This document shows positions 42,450 to 53,099 of a stretch of 64,000 nucleotides of DNA, piece by piece; the stretch's first letter is position 1; each line of letters starts with the position of its first letter. The stretch is from NCBI GenBank assembly GCA_004194705.1, contig SADC01001323.1, positions 186,001 through 250,000 of the forward strand. Direction: 5' to 3'. The position numbers were made by a program, and so were the translations under genes. Source of the stretch: Ditylenchus dipsaci (taxonomy: Eukaryota; Nematoda; Chromadorea; Rhabditida; Anguinidae). The notes beneath the pieces are model-generated. The model was not told the origin of the DNA. It made no database searches and saw only the letters and a list, made by a program, of their open reading frames with translations.

Positions 42450-44137
42450 GTGAGCGCCTACTTTCTCCCCTTTTTCCTTTTCAAACTGGTTATCGGTGAC
42501 TGATGGGCGGATTAAATCGTATTAGCAGTCAGCGCGGGTAGATCGTGTGGCGTACAATTCCGCTGCTCACGAGGATGATGGTTTGAAACTGCTAGTTTTT
42601 CAAATTTTCGCTGGAACATAATTGTATGCATTAAATTTTTAAAGACTTTTTTTTAAATTTTGCAGAAGTTGTAAAAGTTTTCAGCATTCAAAGCAATAGC
42701 TGCTTGAAAAATTCAATTTTTCCAATGTTTTTTGAGCTCGACTAGGACCTGGACCAGCACTCGATCACCCCTCTTGATCTTACGAAATGTCAAGGTTCTT
42801 GCCTTTTGAGTCTTTTGAAAACTTTTTGGGCCAGCTTTTTGTGCTAAAAAGCTTAGAATAAAATAAAGGATGGTCCTTTTCTCACAGCAAAAATGGGAGT
42901 AAACTTTTTGTGAAAAATCGATTGCGCGCATCAGAATCCGCCTATGATCGGCTCAATTGCCCAGAGTCCTACCCTCAACCATTCAGAACCACCTAGGGTT
43001 GACCATTTGACCGGTCAAATAAAACTCGGTCAATTGACAGCAACTGACCGAAAATCGGTCAATTGTAAAGTATATTTGACTAACTATTGTCTCGAGGGGA
43101 ATTAAATTTGACGATGACTTTTAATTTTTGAGAGTAGTTTCACATAGCAAATCAAGCATGCTTACACGTATTCGGTGTCAGAATTTCAGGTTATTCTAGC
43201 GGTGAAAAAAATTCCGTTTAAATGCTTTTTGAAATATTTGTTAATTTTTTGAAACAGTCGCTTAAAGGGCCATTGCCGTCTCCGACAACGGTTGTCCCCC
43301 GCCAATTCAAATTTTTCAAATCACCCGAAATCATTTTCAACCACTTCATATGAACTAATTGTGATTCTAAGGCATGTAGGCGCTTTGCAAATATATCAGT
43401 CCTGACGTTTCAAACGCTAGTTTGAGATGCTTTTGACACAACATAAAAATTTTCAAAAAACTAAAAATTCGCCTTGGTCCCCCCTGTTGTTTATTGAGTG
43501 CTGGGGTATACAGTATTGAGCGCTGGGGGTATACCAGTTTTGAGTGCTGGGGTATATCAGTTTTGAGTGCTGGGGGTATACAGTTTGTACCAATAATTAG
43601 GCATGTCAGGAGTGTGGTTAGGTGAACCGAAGAATGGTAACGCATGCCAGAATATCAAATAGCTATTTTAGGATAAAGGGTAAGTATACCAGATGGCAGC
43701 CTTCAAGTTCTGTTACCCAATTATTCTAGTACGCATGTAGAATACCACAAGGGAAGTACCGAGGTGTGCTTTTGATGAGAGGAGGTGACTCTTTTTCTAT
43801 TGTCTATTCTTGTAGAGCATCCGCAGGCGTCGCGTATACAGTATAATAATCCATACAAGAACTTAAATTTTGAAACCTTCGCGAGTTGAATCCTCGCGAA
43901 TTAAATCCTTCGCGAGTTGATATTTTACCGGAAATTTTGTTTGCGGTGAGAAAAAAAATAATGGGTTGGTGTATTTGCAGTGTATTTGCGGTGAGAAAAA
44001 AATATTATCCTAAAAGAAATTGTGTTTTACGCTCCTTTTTCTGGTTTTGATAATGCAAACGTTGTCAAATTTTAGTGGATGAATACATTGACTGTACAAA
44101 GGCACATTCGCAGGGGAGAAATACTAGACGCAGACAT
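42450..44137. other. Spacer with repeat fragments
   Basis: 42893-42990 resembles 48855-48945 (GATTGCGCGCACCAGAATCC-type text, AACCATTCAGAACCACC). A lone left end TTAA + AGGGCCATTGCC and CCCCGCCAATTC occurs at 43264-43310. Around 43005-43075 there are TTGACCGGTCAA-type words after CTAGGGTTG, a possible hAT-like left end. No gene seen. Confidence 0.5.
43488..43585. repeat. Minisatellite, about 29-bp unit, 3-4 copies
   Basis: Unit approximately TTGAGTGCTGGGGGTATACAG plus a short TTT spacer, starting after GCCTTGGTCCCCCCTGTTG. Units differ by a few bases. Non-coding. Confidence 0.75.
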
Positions 44138-44372
44138 TTTTGCGCTCAGCTCGTCTGCGCGCGAGCAGCTCGCAACTGTTTCGGCTAATTTTGGCTGATT
44201 TGGCTTATTTGACTCATTCTGTAAAGAATTGATAAAAACGACTGATAATTTTTTAAAAGACGCGAGATGCTCGTATATGGTTATATGGTTTGCTGGGTCA
44301 AACTGATTTTATCTTGCTGGTGGGTCGTGCAAATGGACAAGATATGCTTATACACTCACTTATTTAAAGGAG
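44138..44372. repeat. hAT-derived segment, inverted copy of 36783-37017
   Basis: Reverse-complement duplicate of the segment upstream of the YIPF5-like gene. Contains TTTTGGCTGATTTGGCTTAT and GATAAAAACGACTGATAATT, words also found just downstream in the hAT element 44451-45404. Confidence 0.65.
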
Positions 44373-44450
44373 GGGTGAAAACTGTTAAGAAGATAGTCTC
44401 AACACGAAATGATTTATACAAGTTTCTTACTTTTGGATGTGGTTTTAAAG

Positions 44451-45404
44451 CAGGGTTCCCAAGTTGGCTGATTTCTCAGCCATTGGCTGATTTTGGGCCC
44501 TCGATGCTGAGAATTTTTATTTTGGCTTGTTTGCTGATTTTGGCTGATTTCGGCTAATTTGGCTGATTTGGCTTATTTTGACTCATTCTGTAAAGAATTG
44601 ATAAAAACGACTGATAATTTTTCGAATAATTGTTCAATTCCCGCCCTTTCTATTATAAAGTTCACGCTGAATATTCATTTTTTTTGCTCTGAAGTCAATG
44701 ATTGACGGTCAAGCGTTGCAATTTCCCAATAATATTCCCAATAATAGTTATTAGCTATGGCGGTTTCGAGGGAAAGATTTTGCAAGCCGGAATATAGCAA
44801 TATTAGAGAGATAACCAAAAGCATTAAGAGCGAAGTAAGTTCTTCAGTATGATTCCAGTTCAGTTCTCAACTAACATTCGATGGATCACGCTCGCGACAA
44901 GTCAATAAAGGCAGAGTAAAAATGGATACAAGTGATAATCTCTTACAATACCAAATCGTTGATTGTCTTTATTGTTCCGAATTTTCAGGGTTTCAAGGAA
45001 AACGACTTTTTGCCGGGACTCAACGAATTGGTAAGCAAGTTTCTTTCAATCTCAATCTTGAATGCTTTTGCGGATCGCGTTTTTTCTCTCTGCGGTAAGC
45101 AGTGAACGGACAACAGAAGTTTGCTCAAGCCGGAAACAGTGAAATGTGTCCTCAATTTCGATCAAACCTGCGTGGAAATATACAAACGTCGTACCGCTGA
45201 TAGAAAATTGTTTGATGATGTTCGCGGTTTGGAGAAATATACCATATAGTGTTGTTTTTGTTGTTTGTTTATCCCGAATAAAGTAGTTTTTGTAACAATT
45301 TATGTGTGGCTGATTTTTAGTGATTTTCGGGATGATTTTTGACTCCAAATGCTGATTTTTGACATTTCCGGCCGATTTTCGGGTTCTCCTACATGGAAAG
45401 CCTG
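44451..45404 (+). mobile_element. hAT element, word TTGGCTGATTT, with transposase remnant
   Basis: Perfect 8-bp duplication TTTTAAAG (44443-44450, 45405-45412). Ends CAGGGTTCCCAAGTTGGCTG and the complement of CAGGCTTTCCATGTAGGAG. Subterminal words GGCTGATTTTGGCTGATTTC on the left and GCTGATTTTTGACATTTCC-type on the right. The interior has a MAVSRERFCKPEYSNIREIT exon-like ORF (44758-44835) and a hAT dimerisation remnant. Confidence 0.87.
45052..45250 (+). pseudogene. hAT transposase dimerisation-domain fragment
   Basis: Reads FADRVFSLCG, a stop, then TDNRSLLKPETVKCVLNF, which matches the C-terminal hAT block (RVFS.aG...TD.Rs.L.petve). It continues to a stop after DDVRGLEKYTI. The in-frame stop makes it non-functional. 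Confirms the hAT assignment of the host element. Confidence 0.75.
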
Positions 45405-45829
45405 TTTTAAAGCCACATTTTTGTCGAAAACTCGGTATTGCATCGCAGAATTAATAGTTGGATTAGCAGAATCAATATCAGAATTCTAAATTCCTTCAAA
45501 AAAATACCCTAAAAATCAAAATGGAAAATTAAAAAAATCAATAGAAAAAAAGCAGTGTTCTCAAAAGTCATTAAAGGAGGACGAAAAAATGGGGGGGGGG
45601 TATTTTTCAATAAAATCGAGATTTTGTTATGTCTAGTAGAAAAGTTTTTTTCAATATTTTCTTCAATATTTTTTTGCTAATCGACAAATTTCTAATTCCA
45701 CCCGAAGATTTTTCACAAAGATCGGCATTATCGAACAAAATTTTTTTTTCATATTTTTGCCTTGGTCCCCCCTGTGGTTTGAGACTTTTTCATGTGTCTT
45801 AGTCTTAGGAGCCTTCAAATTTGCCAAGT

Positions 45830-46950
45830 ATGAACAATGCTTTTGAGCCGATGGAGATCGACAATTCAGCCGAAGACGGTGAGGATGGACCAGTTGATTT
45901 TGAATACTGCGTTGTCTCCAGGTTTTACTAGGATTGTAACTTTGAGACTTTGAAGAGTCCGTTATTTTTAGAAAACAACTGGAAGAATCCTCCAGCGATG
46001 TGTGAAATGTGATAGACGTCCTAAAAGATTGGAAAACAGCGACGAGAATCAGGCGAGACGGTGCCAAGCGTAACGTAAGACAGGAAAGAGGCTCTCCGAT
46101 GAAGATCGAAAAACTCTGCGCATGCTGGCAAGGCGCCTCTTCTCACACATATGGCATGTCATCGATCTGGTTGCCAAAGACCATCCGGCGCATTTCGTAG
46201 AACTTGTCTATGCTTTCTTCCCGCATGTTATTGGATTCCATAGGTTATTTCCCATTTTTCGAATAAGAAGAGAAGTAAATGGCATTGTAGGTGGAATGTG
46301 AACGTAAAACTGCTTGATCTGGTGCCGGCCGAACCATCGACAAAATTCAGCAGAATTGCAGAAATCAAGCGTATGAAATTCGAAATAGTCACAACATGCC
46401 CGCACGATAAGCTTGATAATTTCGCAACACCTCCAGTGCCCGTCAATTCTCCGCCACTACAACTGCTGCTTGAACTTCTCGGGAAAAATGCCTTCATTTC
46501 CGACATCCGTAAGGTGTATAGCAAGTGTGCAACATCCGCGCTCGAGTCATTCCACTCTATCCGCATTCGCTATTGCCCGAAAAGAAGGTTCTTTGCGCTT
46601 CGAGGGCTTACCGTGAAAACAATGTTGGCCACCATGCACTGGAACACGACTCGTCTGGCTGAGAGAAAAGCGGTTACGATGTACGAAAGTTTCTCAAAGG
46701 CACGCGGCAGGAACAGGCTTGTCACAAGAAAAGAAGTCGCAGAGCAGGGATGGAAGCGCAAAATCGTTGAGAAGGCCGTGGATCGAAAGCTGCAATATGG
46801 ACCCGGGCACCAGATGAAGATGATGTAGAGCAGGAAGAAGAAGAATACGATTTCAACGAAGACGAGTTGGTTGGTCAATTGCAAGCACTAATGCTTACTG
46901 ATAACGAGGAAGAGGTGGATGAAGAAGAGGTGGAAGAGATGGATAGATAA
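45830..46950 (+). CDS. Kolobok-like transposase (multi-exon, frameshifted)
   Basis: First exon 45830-45921 begins MNNAFEPMEIDNSAEDGEDG and ends at a CAG/GT donor. Next is RCVKCDRRPKRLENSDENQA (about 46000-46065), then KRLSDEDRKTLRMLARRLF and HIWHVIDLVAKDHPAHFVEL, an RNase-H-like region (46088-46250). The main exon 46290-46828 has FEIVTTCPHDKLDNFA and the signature ALESFHSIRIRYCPKRRFFA with MLATMHWNTTRLAE. Proteins with LE(S/V)xHS...YCPKR are common in animal DNA transposons. An acidic C-terminus (NEDELVGQLQALMLTDNEEE) follows in a shifted frame to a stop at 46948. Assignment to Kolobok is inferred mainly from TTAA. Confidence 0.7.
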
Positions 46951-47110
46951 ATTGTTATTGCGTGTGTGTTGTCATTTGGGATAAAGTGTTGAATTTTTGA
47001 ATAAAAACTGTCTCAAACCACAGGGGGGACCAAGGCAAAAATATGAAAAAAAAATTTTTGTCCGATAATGCCGATCTTTGTGAAAAATCTTCGGTGGAAT
47101 TAGAAATTTG

Positions 47111-48024
47111 GGCTAGACTTTACTTGGCCCCCCCCCCCCCCACGGCTGACCCACTTTCGAGGTGAATTTTTGAAAACCGATTGCATATTCGTGTTTCTCG
47201 ACCCGGATTTTACGGGAAATAATCATCAGATTCTGTGAAAGTGAAAAAATTTTTTTTGGGATTTGCCTTGGTCCCCCAAGGTAAAATTTTAGAAAAATTT
47301 GAAAAAAAAATATTTTTTAAATGGCGCCTTTTGAATTTTAAAGGGATTAAGGGCTGTATTGGGAGGGGAAGGGAATTAAAGGGGCCACTAATCACACAAG
47401 GCCCTAACAAGAAGATGTTGAACATAGTTTTGAATACTGGGGCCTACCGCATAAATAAACTCTGGTATGCATGCTTTTTCATGCATCCAGAGTCACTTTC
47501 GAGTGATTTGTGTCTAAGGTATGTGGGGTGTGCGCATCTCAACTCCAAGCCCCCAAGCCCCTGCGCCCTCGAAGGGGGCGCAGGGGGCTTGAGAGTTAGA
47601 GATGCGCGCACTCACTTACCTTAGATATAATTCCGAGAAGTACTCTTGATCAAAAAATGCGTATAGAGTCTCTTTTTGCCACAGCCCAGTTGAAAAACAT
47701 GGTGAGGCAGTCGAAGAATACATATATTTACTTTTCTATTGTTCTGCCATAAAAGTGGCCCCTTTTATTCCCTTTCCTCCCAATACAGCCCTTAATCCCT
47801 TAAAAATTCAAAAGGCGCCAATTTAAAAAATATTTTTTTTCAAATTTTTCTAAAATTTTACCTTGGGGGACCAAGGCAAATCCCAAAAATTTTTTTTTCA
47901 CTTTCACAGAATCTGATGATCATTTCCCGTAAAAGTCCGGGTCGAGAAACACGAATATGCAATCGGTTTTTAAAAATTCACCTCGAAAGTGGGTCAGCCG
48001 GGGGGGGCCAAGTAAAGTGTTACC
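47111..48024. mobile_element. Palindromic element with 8-bp TSD, nested in the Kolobok-like element
   Basis: Perfect duplication GAAATTTG (47103-47110, 48025-48032). Ends GGCTAGACTTTACTTGGCCC and the complement of GGTAACACTTTACTTGGCCC. Arms of about 270 bp include AAGTGGGTCAGCC, CGTGTTTCTCGACCCGG, TGCCTTGGTCCCCCAAGG and TTGGGAGGGGAAGGG. The centre holds the 269-bp fold-back module. Superfamily unassigned. Confidence 0.82.
47412..47680. repeat. 269-bp fold-back module, copy 2
   Basis: Same length and order as 22999-23267, mostly identical, including the hairpin around ATGCATGCTTTTTCATGCAT. It also has a second GC-rich hairpin GCCCCTGCGCCC - TCGAA - GGGGGCGCAGGGGGC near 47558-47588, whose loop and stem differ from copy 1 by compensating changes. 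Confidence 0.8.
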
Positions 48025-48143
48025 GAAATTTGTCGATTAGCAAAAAAAATATTGAAGAAAATATTGAAAAAAACTTTTCTACTAGACATAACAAAATCTC
48101 GATTTTATTGAAAAATACCCCCCATTTTTTCGTCCTCCTTTAA

Positions 48144-49533
48144 TCATTTGAATGTGACGCTATTGTCTGCTGTTTTTTTTTGAAACGACACGGGGTTCGA
48201 CACTTTTTTTATTCCACATTTAAAATTTTTCTTTTGACTTTCATCAATCTTTTTTATTAATCTGGTCCAAAGAATTGCAAGGATTCCGATTTTGCAATTT
48301 GTTTTTCCAAATTACGCTATATAAGCCGATATTTATTGTGCATTAGCTTACTAAAACATTTCAATTTTTCATAAATCCACCAGGTCAATTCAAAAATCGA
48401 CGGCGAATTGAAGTAAATCATATTGGAGGTATAATTTTTCTTCCACTTTTGCCACATCGCGTCAAAACAATTCTCGTTTGAATTTCACTGTTACCCGCCT
48501 TTCGAACTTATACTTGCCCGCTCAACGAAAAAATAAAAAGCGCAGCAGTCTCCGCCGGGAGTTTTCAAAAATGAGCGCCGCCGCCGGCATTTTTATAATT
48601 TCGCCGCTGTCGCTTTGAAAGTGACAATTTTTCACGGACATTTCCCCCGCGAATACTTAAGGAGAGCATTGTTTCTCGGACAGATTCCCAAGCCAAGAAA
48701 TATTTGAGATGAACTTTTTGAACATTTTCACTGAAATTTTGAATTTATGTTGGTTTTTGCGGGAATTCAATTTTTTTGGTCGAAAAATAGCTTGGATCGC
48801 TCAGAATCCCACCCTAAGCCAAGTTAGTTTTTCGGTTGTTTTTAAAGGAGGATAAACTTTTGCGAAAATTTGATTGCGCGCACCAGAATCCTATTTTGAT
48901 TGGCTCAATCCCTCAGAATCTCATCCTGAACCATTCAGAACTACCTTTTCATTTTTAGCTCTTTCAGAAATCTTAATTTACGATAGGCCAGAAAGTTTTA
49001 TAATATACCTATTTTGTAATGAGTTAATGAGAAAGTCAAATATTTAAAATTGTTTTGAGGAATGCTTTCGTTGTCGGATTCTGTTATTATTTAAAAAAGA
49101 TATAATCATTTGATCAAAGGAGCATAGCTTTTCAATAAAAAATTATTATTTTTTTGCATTTTTACTACAAACTACGATCAAAGTACGAGTAGAAATACAA
49201 AAGACGAGAAAAATACGAGGACGAACACGAGTACAAGCGATTTCAAAAAGTTGGTACGAGGACGAGTACGAGGCCCTAAAATTTTTAGTACGAAGCACGA
49301 GGACGAGAAAATTCAAGCATCACAACACTGATTTAACCCTCTTTGGCCGGCGTCTCGTAGATGCATCTTTTTTAACGGTTTTTTTTGCATTTCGTACGAC
49401 AACCAGGGAAGAAAATAACAATGGCAGCAAAAAAATCCAGAATAGGTAATTTCTGAATCGGCCGAATTTTGGCCAACCGGCTTACAGCGGTAAAAATAGT
49501 TATGGCGCCAATTTAAAAACTAACGCTATTTTG
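48144..49533. other. Spacer with repeat fragments
   Basis: 48180-48310 resembles the core of the pogo-like pair at 14160/15885 (CGACACTTTTTTT, GCAAGGATTCCGATTTTGC). 48395-48510 resembles the 36199 MITE. 49180-49330 is a run of TACGAGGACGAG-type words ending CAACACTG, possibly a hAT right end. No gene. Confidence 0.5.
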
Positions 49534-49541
49534 AGAACAAG

Positions 49542-50775
49542 GGTAAAACGACACTTGGAGCTGGGGACACTTGGAGCTGGACAGTTGGAGCTGGTTTTAT
49601 AAAGGACACTTGGAGCTGGACAGTTGGAGCTGGTTTTTCAAATTCAGTTAAATTTTTGAAAACAATTGTCTTAAACAGCGTTTGTTCAAATTTCGGCCGC
49701 AAGACACGTACCAGATCTACAGAGGCTTCGGATTCATGAAGGAAACGCATTGCATTCCTGTGCTGACCGTACTTTTGCGAGGAAAGACAAGGATCTATAC
49801 GCCAGGATGTGGAAGAAAGGTTGGTTGCATTTTTGTTCCTTGCTTGAATCTGATCATAATGATTGGCTTTAGTGGACGAAGCTATTCAGCCGCTTGGGAG
49901 AATGCATGCCAAGATTGCCAATTTTGATTGTAAGCCAGCCGCATGGAAGTCGCTTCGTGTGCAGTTCCGAAGGTCAAAGCGAAGATATGCGTCTTTCACA
50001 CGAAGCAGGCTCTGAACAGAAAGGTGAGACATAAAGTCTTTGTTATGTTTAGTCATTTGATTTTCTTTTTTAGGTACAAGCGTTCGGGCTGATGCCATCC
50101 TACATAGACGATCCAGTGGTTAGCAAAATTGTTCGACAAATCGAGGCCCTCCAATTGACGCCGCCAGAGGAGTGGAAGAAGTGCCTGCTGCTGCTGGAAG
50201 AGGTCATCGAAAACTGGGACATGGACAATTCACCCCCGGGGCCGATCCACCCCCGACCGATTCACCCCAGGCCGATTCACCCCAGTCGTTCACACTTATT
50301 ATTGTTGAGACATTATTTGAAATTTAAACGAAAACTTATTTTGTGACAAATAAGCCTTACTCTTTGTTCTGGTTATTTTTGTTGGCATAGTCTGTTATTT
50401 TGCTGTAGCTTTTATTGCTATTGTTCTCTCTTGTGTGTTTACGACTTATAATTTTTATCCAATTAATCACAGGTTTCGAATGGTGCTTGATATCAGCCTC
50501 GTGAGACGCGTTTTGGGTGAAATCGGCGACTACTCAAATTTCGAACAATAATACGACGTGTAGGATAGAAACACGTTCGCCAAAAAAAATCTAGATACGA
50601 ATAACATTAAAAAATTAACTAGACGGAGGAACATAAAGGAGTAGGACACAAACGCTGTTTAAGACAATTGTTTTCAAAAATTTAACTGAATTTGAAAAAC
50701 CAGCTCCAACTGTCCAGCTCCAAGTTTCCTTTATAAAACCAGCTCCAAATGTCCAGCTCCAAGTGTCCTAGCCCC
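49542..50775 (+). mobile_element. MULE, word ACTTGGAGCTGGACA, with transposase remnant
   Basis: 8-bp duplication AGAACAAG (49534-49541, 50776-50783). Ends GGTAAAACGACACTTGGAGC and complement of GGGGCTAGGACACTTGGAGC. The word CACTTGGAGCTGGACAGTTG recurs five times at the left (49550-49634) and five at the right in inverted form (50696-50770). The interior carries a MULE transposase fragment on the + strand. Confidence 0.87.
49682..50345 (+). pseudogene. MULE transposase fragment
   Basis: Reads TYQIYRGFGFMKETHCIPVL and LTVLLRGK, then in a shifted frame DLYARMWKK. An intron 49819-49871 (GT to TTTAG) joins it to VDEAIQPLGRMHAKIANFDC, KPAAWKSLRVQFRRSKRRYA; a second intron near 50022-50073 joins it to VQAFGLMPSYIDDPVVSKIV and LTPPEEWKKCLLLLEEVIEN. 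This order matches the middle and end of the MULE DDE domain. It runs into a small tandem repeat encoding IHPRP units (50231-50295), which is not part of the family. N-terminus and zinc finger are missing. Confidence 0.72.
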
Positions 50776-50783
50776 AGAACAAG

Positions 50784-51639
50784 TGTTAAATTTTTTAACA
50801 ATTTTTTGTTGCTCATGTAAAAACCATCAAATGACTTTGAAAAATTTAATCTGAATCAATATTTAACACTTTTCGCACGTTATTGAGCAGTGCTTTCTTT
50901 TTCTTTTTCAATCACTTGGATATTGGAGCAGATCCAGAGCATTCGTAGCAGTGGTCACAACAAAACCATTTAGTCCTCATCAAGTACATTTAGCTGGAGG
51001 GGCTGGCTCACATTGTTGCATGTTCAAATAGGAAAGAAATTATTGATGAATTTCGAAAAAATTTCAAGGTTGTTCGGTTATAGTGCCGAATCTGGTATAT
51101 TTTTGCTCAGGAGCCCATGTTTTTCTTGAGCTTCTTAGATTGAACTTAGGTGCAGGGTAGGATAGCGCATTTCAGGACGAACTCAAACGTGTTTCTCCAA
51201 CTATAAAAGAGTAATAAAAACATGGTCCTAGGCATTCCTAGTACCTCCATTATGGCCACCGTATAATCGATTACTCGCAAAAGGTTAACACGAACCCCAT
51301 ACGCCACACTTATCGGTGCTATGAACGAAATTCACAAAAAAGTACCGAAAGTCATAGTATAAATAGTTATATGAATAGTTAGCCGTCAAAGTGTTAAAAT
51401 AATATTTTAACATTGTTTAAATATGTGCTCCTGGGCATTACTAGTTTTCTGCTATTATATTCCACTATAAAATAAATAACGGGATGAGAAATGCAAATTC
51501 TTTTACTAAATCATTACAGATATCATTTTTAATTAAAACAAATTCAATCTGGCGCGGTTATGTTATTTGATTAAATAGATTTACCTATTGAAAACGTCTT
51601 GTTATTTAGAACTACAATAAAGGAAGACCATTAAGAGAA
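50784..51639. other. 5' region of the PIH1D1-like gene
   Basis: AT-rich, no repeat element or clear TATA box assigned. Confidence 0.4.
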
Positions 51640-53099
51640 ATGACTGTCAAAGATGATTCGTGTTGGACAGTTAAACCTACTCCTGGCTTCGTCGTTAAAT
51701 TCAAAGATGTAAATTTTTGTCTACAAATTGAGATTTTGTAATCGTATTTAATTATTATTTCCAGCCACGCTACCTGGACTTAGCTAATCAATTGAAAATT
51801 GGCGACAAGCATGAGGGTTTCTCTTCTAAAAAGTTTTTCCTGAATATTGCTCATTGCATAGAACTTCCATCGCCAAAACAGGATCTTGATGAAGTATCTT
51901 TTTTTCGGTGATTTGTCTTATCATATTTACCATTATTTGTCAGAATGAAGTAGCTAAACTGCTGGGAACCGAAGATTGCTTCAAAATTCCAATCAGCCTT
52001 AGTGATATTGATCAGGCAGTCGACAACCAAGGCGAAATCGTTTCAAAAGTACGATTTTTTTACTTGATTTTTTAATTTTTTAATTCTTCGATTTTCTTTT
52101 TAAATAATTTTCCAGGTTGATGTGCTTGTCAATTCTACCTTCTTCCACAAGAGAATCCAAACATCCGAGTTCTTTCGGCAATTGCTGATCATGACTGTTA
52201 TTCAGGTAGTTTTGCGGGTTTTAAATCTGGTCGCAGTTTGTGATAGAGAATTATTGCCGTTTTTTAATTAAAAAATCAGCCACATATTTTCAGGCTGTGG
52301 AAGCTCGTCATGAGATTATGCTCGATTCCACCAAACAAGTCATTCTCAGAAACAAGAAAGTGATAGGGGAGCTGAAACCACAAAGGGTGAAAGAAAAGCC
52401 AAATAATAAATTTGAGAAAACAGCTGATAAATCTAACGTCCAAGGAGTTAGCACTCTGTCCAGTGTATCGGGCATTGAAGAAGTGCGAGAAGTAGTGCAT
52501 GAACCTGTGAGCATTTTTTGTGTGTCTATAGCATGACGAAACAATCTTTAGTTGTTTCAGACCACTCTCATTCTTCATGAGAAGTCTTCTCTGGATAGCA
52601 CACGACCAAGGAACTATCGAGTACAGATCCTTAATGGTGAACAAGCTGATATTCGAATAAGGATTCGTGATTCAAACAGTGAATTGGTCAATGATGTCAA
52701 AAGGTGACTGTTTATTTGAGCTGTATTCTAGAGCTTTCACAGAGCTAGAGCTTTCCTCCCAGCTCTTCAGCCTAACCATGTCTACCCATCTGATTTCATT
52801 TTTTGAAGTGGCTTAGTCTCTTAAGTTTTGTAAATTTTCGAAAAATGGGCGTATACAAACTTCTAATTTTGTTAGTCTTTATAGCGTTTTGTTTCATTTT
52901 ACAACCTTTTGTTTTCAGACTCACTCTGAAGATGAACAATGACCGCTGTGCAGTAATATTGGATGGATCGAGAGTAGTGGCCGACTTCTTCCTTCCTTTC
53001 TATCTGCTTGATGAAGAAGCTAAGTGTGAATTTATTGCTGCTGTATCAACAATTATCATCAAGTGCCCTGTAAACTGGAGACATCAGAAATTTACTTGA
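51640..53099 (+). CDS. PIH1D1: PIH1 domain-containing protein 1-like (7 exons, 309 aa)
   Basis: Subunit of the R2TP co-chaperone (with RUVBL1/2 and RPAP3) that helps Hsp90 assemble large complexes. Exons: 51640-51708, 51765-51893, 51944-52048, 52116-52205, 52294-52506, 52561-52703, 52919-53099; phases are consistent throughout. The PIH domain runs from WTVKPTPGFVVKFKD through KKFFLNIAHCIELPSP, IPISLSDIDQAVDNQGE, DVLVNSTFFHKRIQTSEFFR to RHEIMLDSTKQVILRNKKVI. A low-complexity linker leads to a C-terminal CS-like beta domain (NRDCAVILDG-type text, VADFFLPFYLLDEEAKCEFI, FIAAVSTIIIKCPV). Human PIH1D1 is 290 aa. PIH1D2 is the alternative, but the order and the C-terminal domain favour PIH1D1. No lesion seen. 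Confidence 0.88.

Larger units (their letters stand above)
45575..48139 (+). mobile_element. Kolobok-like TTAA transposon with transposase gene
   Basis: TTAA at 45571-45574 and 48140-48143. Ends AGGAGGACGAAAAAATGGGG and exact complement. Arms of about 230 bp continue through AGATTTTGTTATGTCTAGTA, GCTAATCGACAAATTTC, AAGATCGGCATTATCG and GCCTTGGTCCCCCCTGTGG. The right arm is split by an insertion at 47111-48024. TTAA plus AGG ends suggests Kolobok, distinct from piggyBac (CCC ends). Left of it at 45553, CAGTGTTCTCAAAAGTCA looks like a hAT end cut by this insertion. Confidence 0.82.

Noticed and set aside
46298..46828. A host gene encoding the 176-codon ORF
   Set aside because: It lies inside a TTAA-bounded inverted-repeat element and has a transposase-like signature, so it is treated as transposon-encoded.
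50231..50295. IHPRPIHPRP tail as a real protein motif of the MULE transposase
   Set aside because: Encoded by a short tandem DNA repeat of CCGATTCACCCCAGG type; probably part of another element end, not the transposase.
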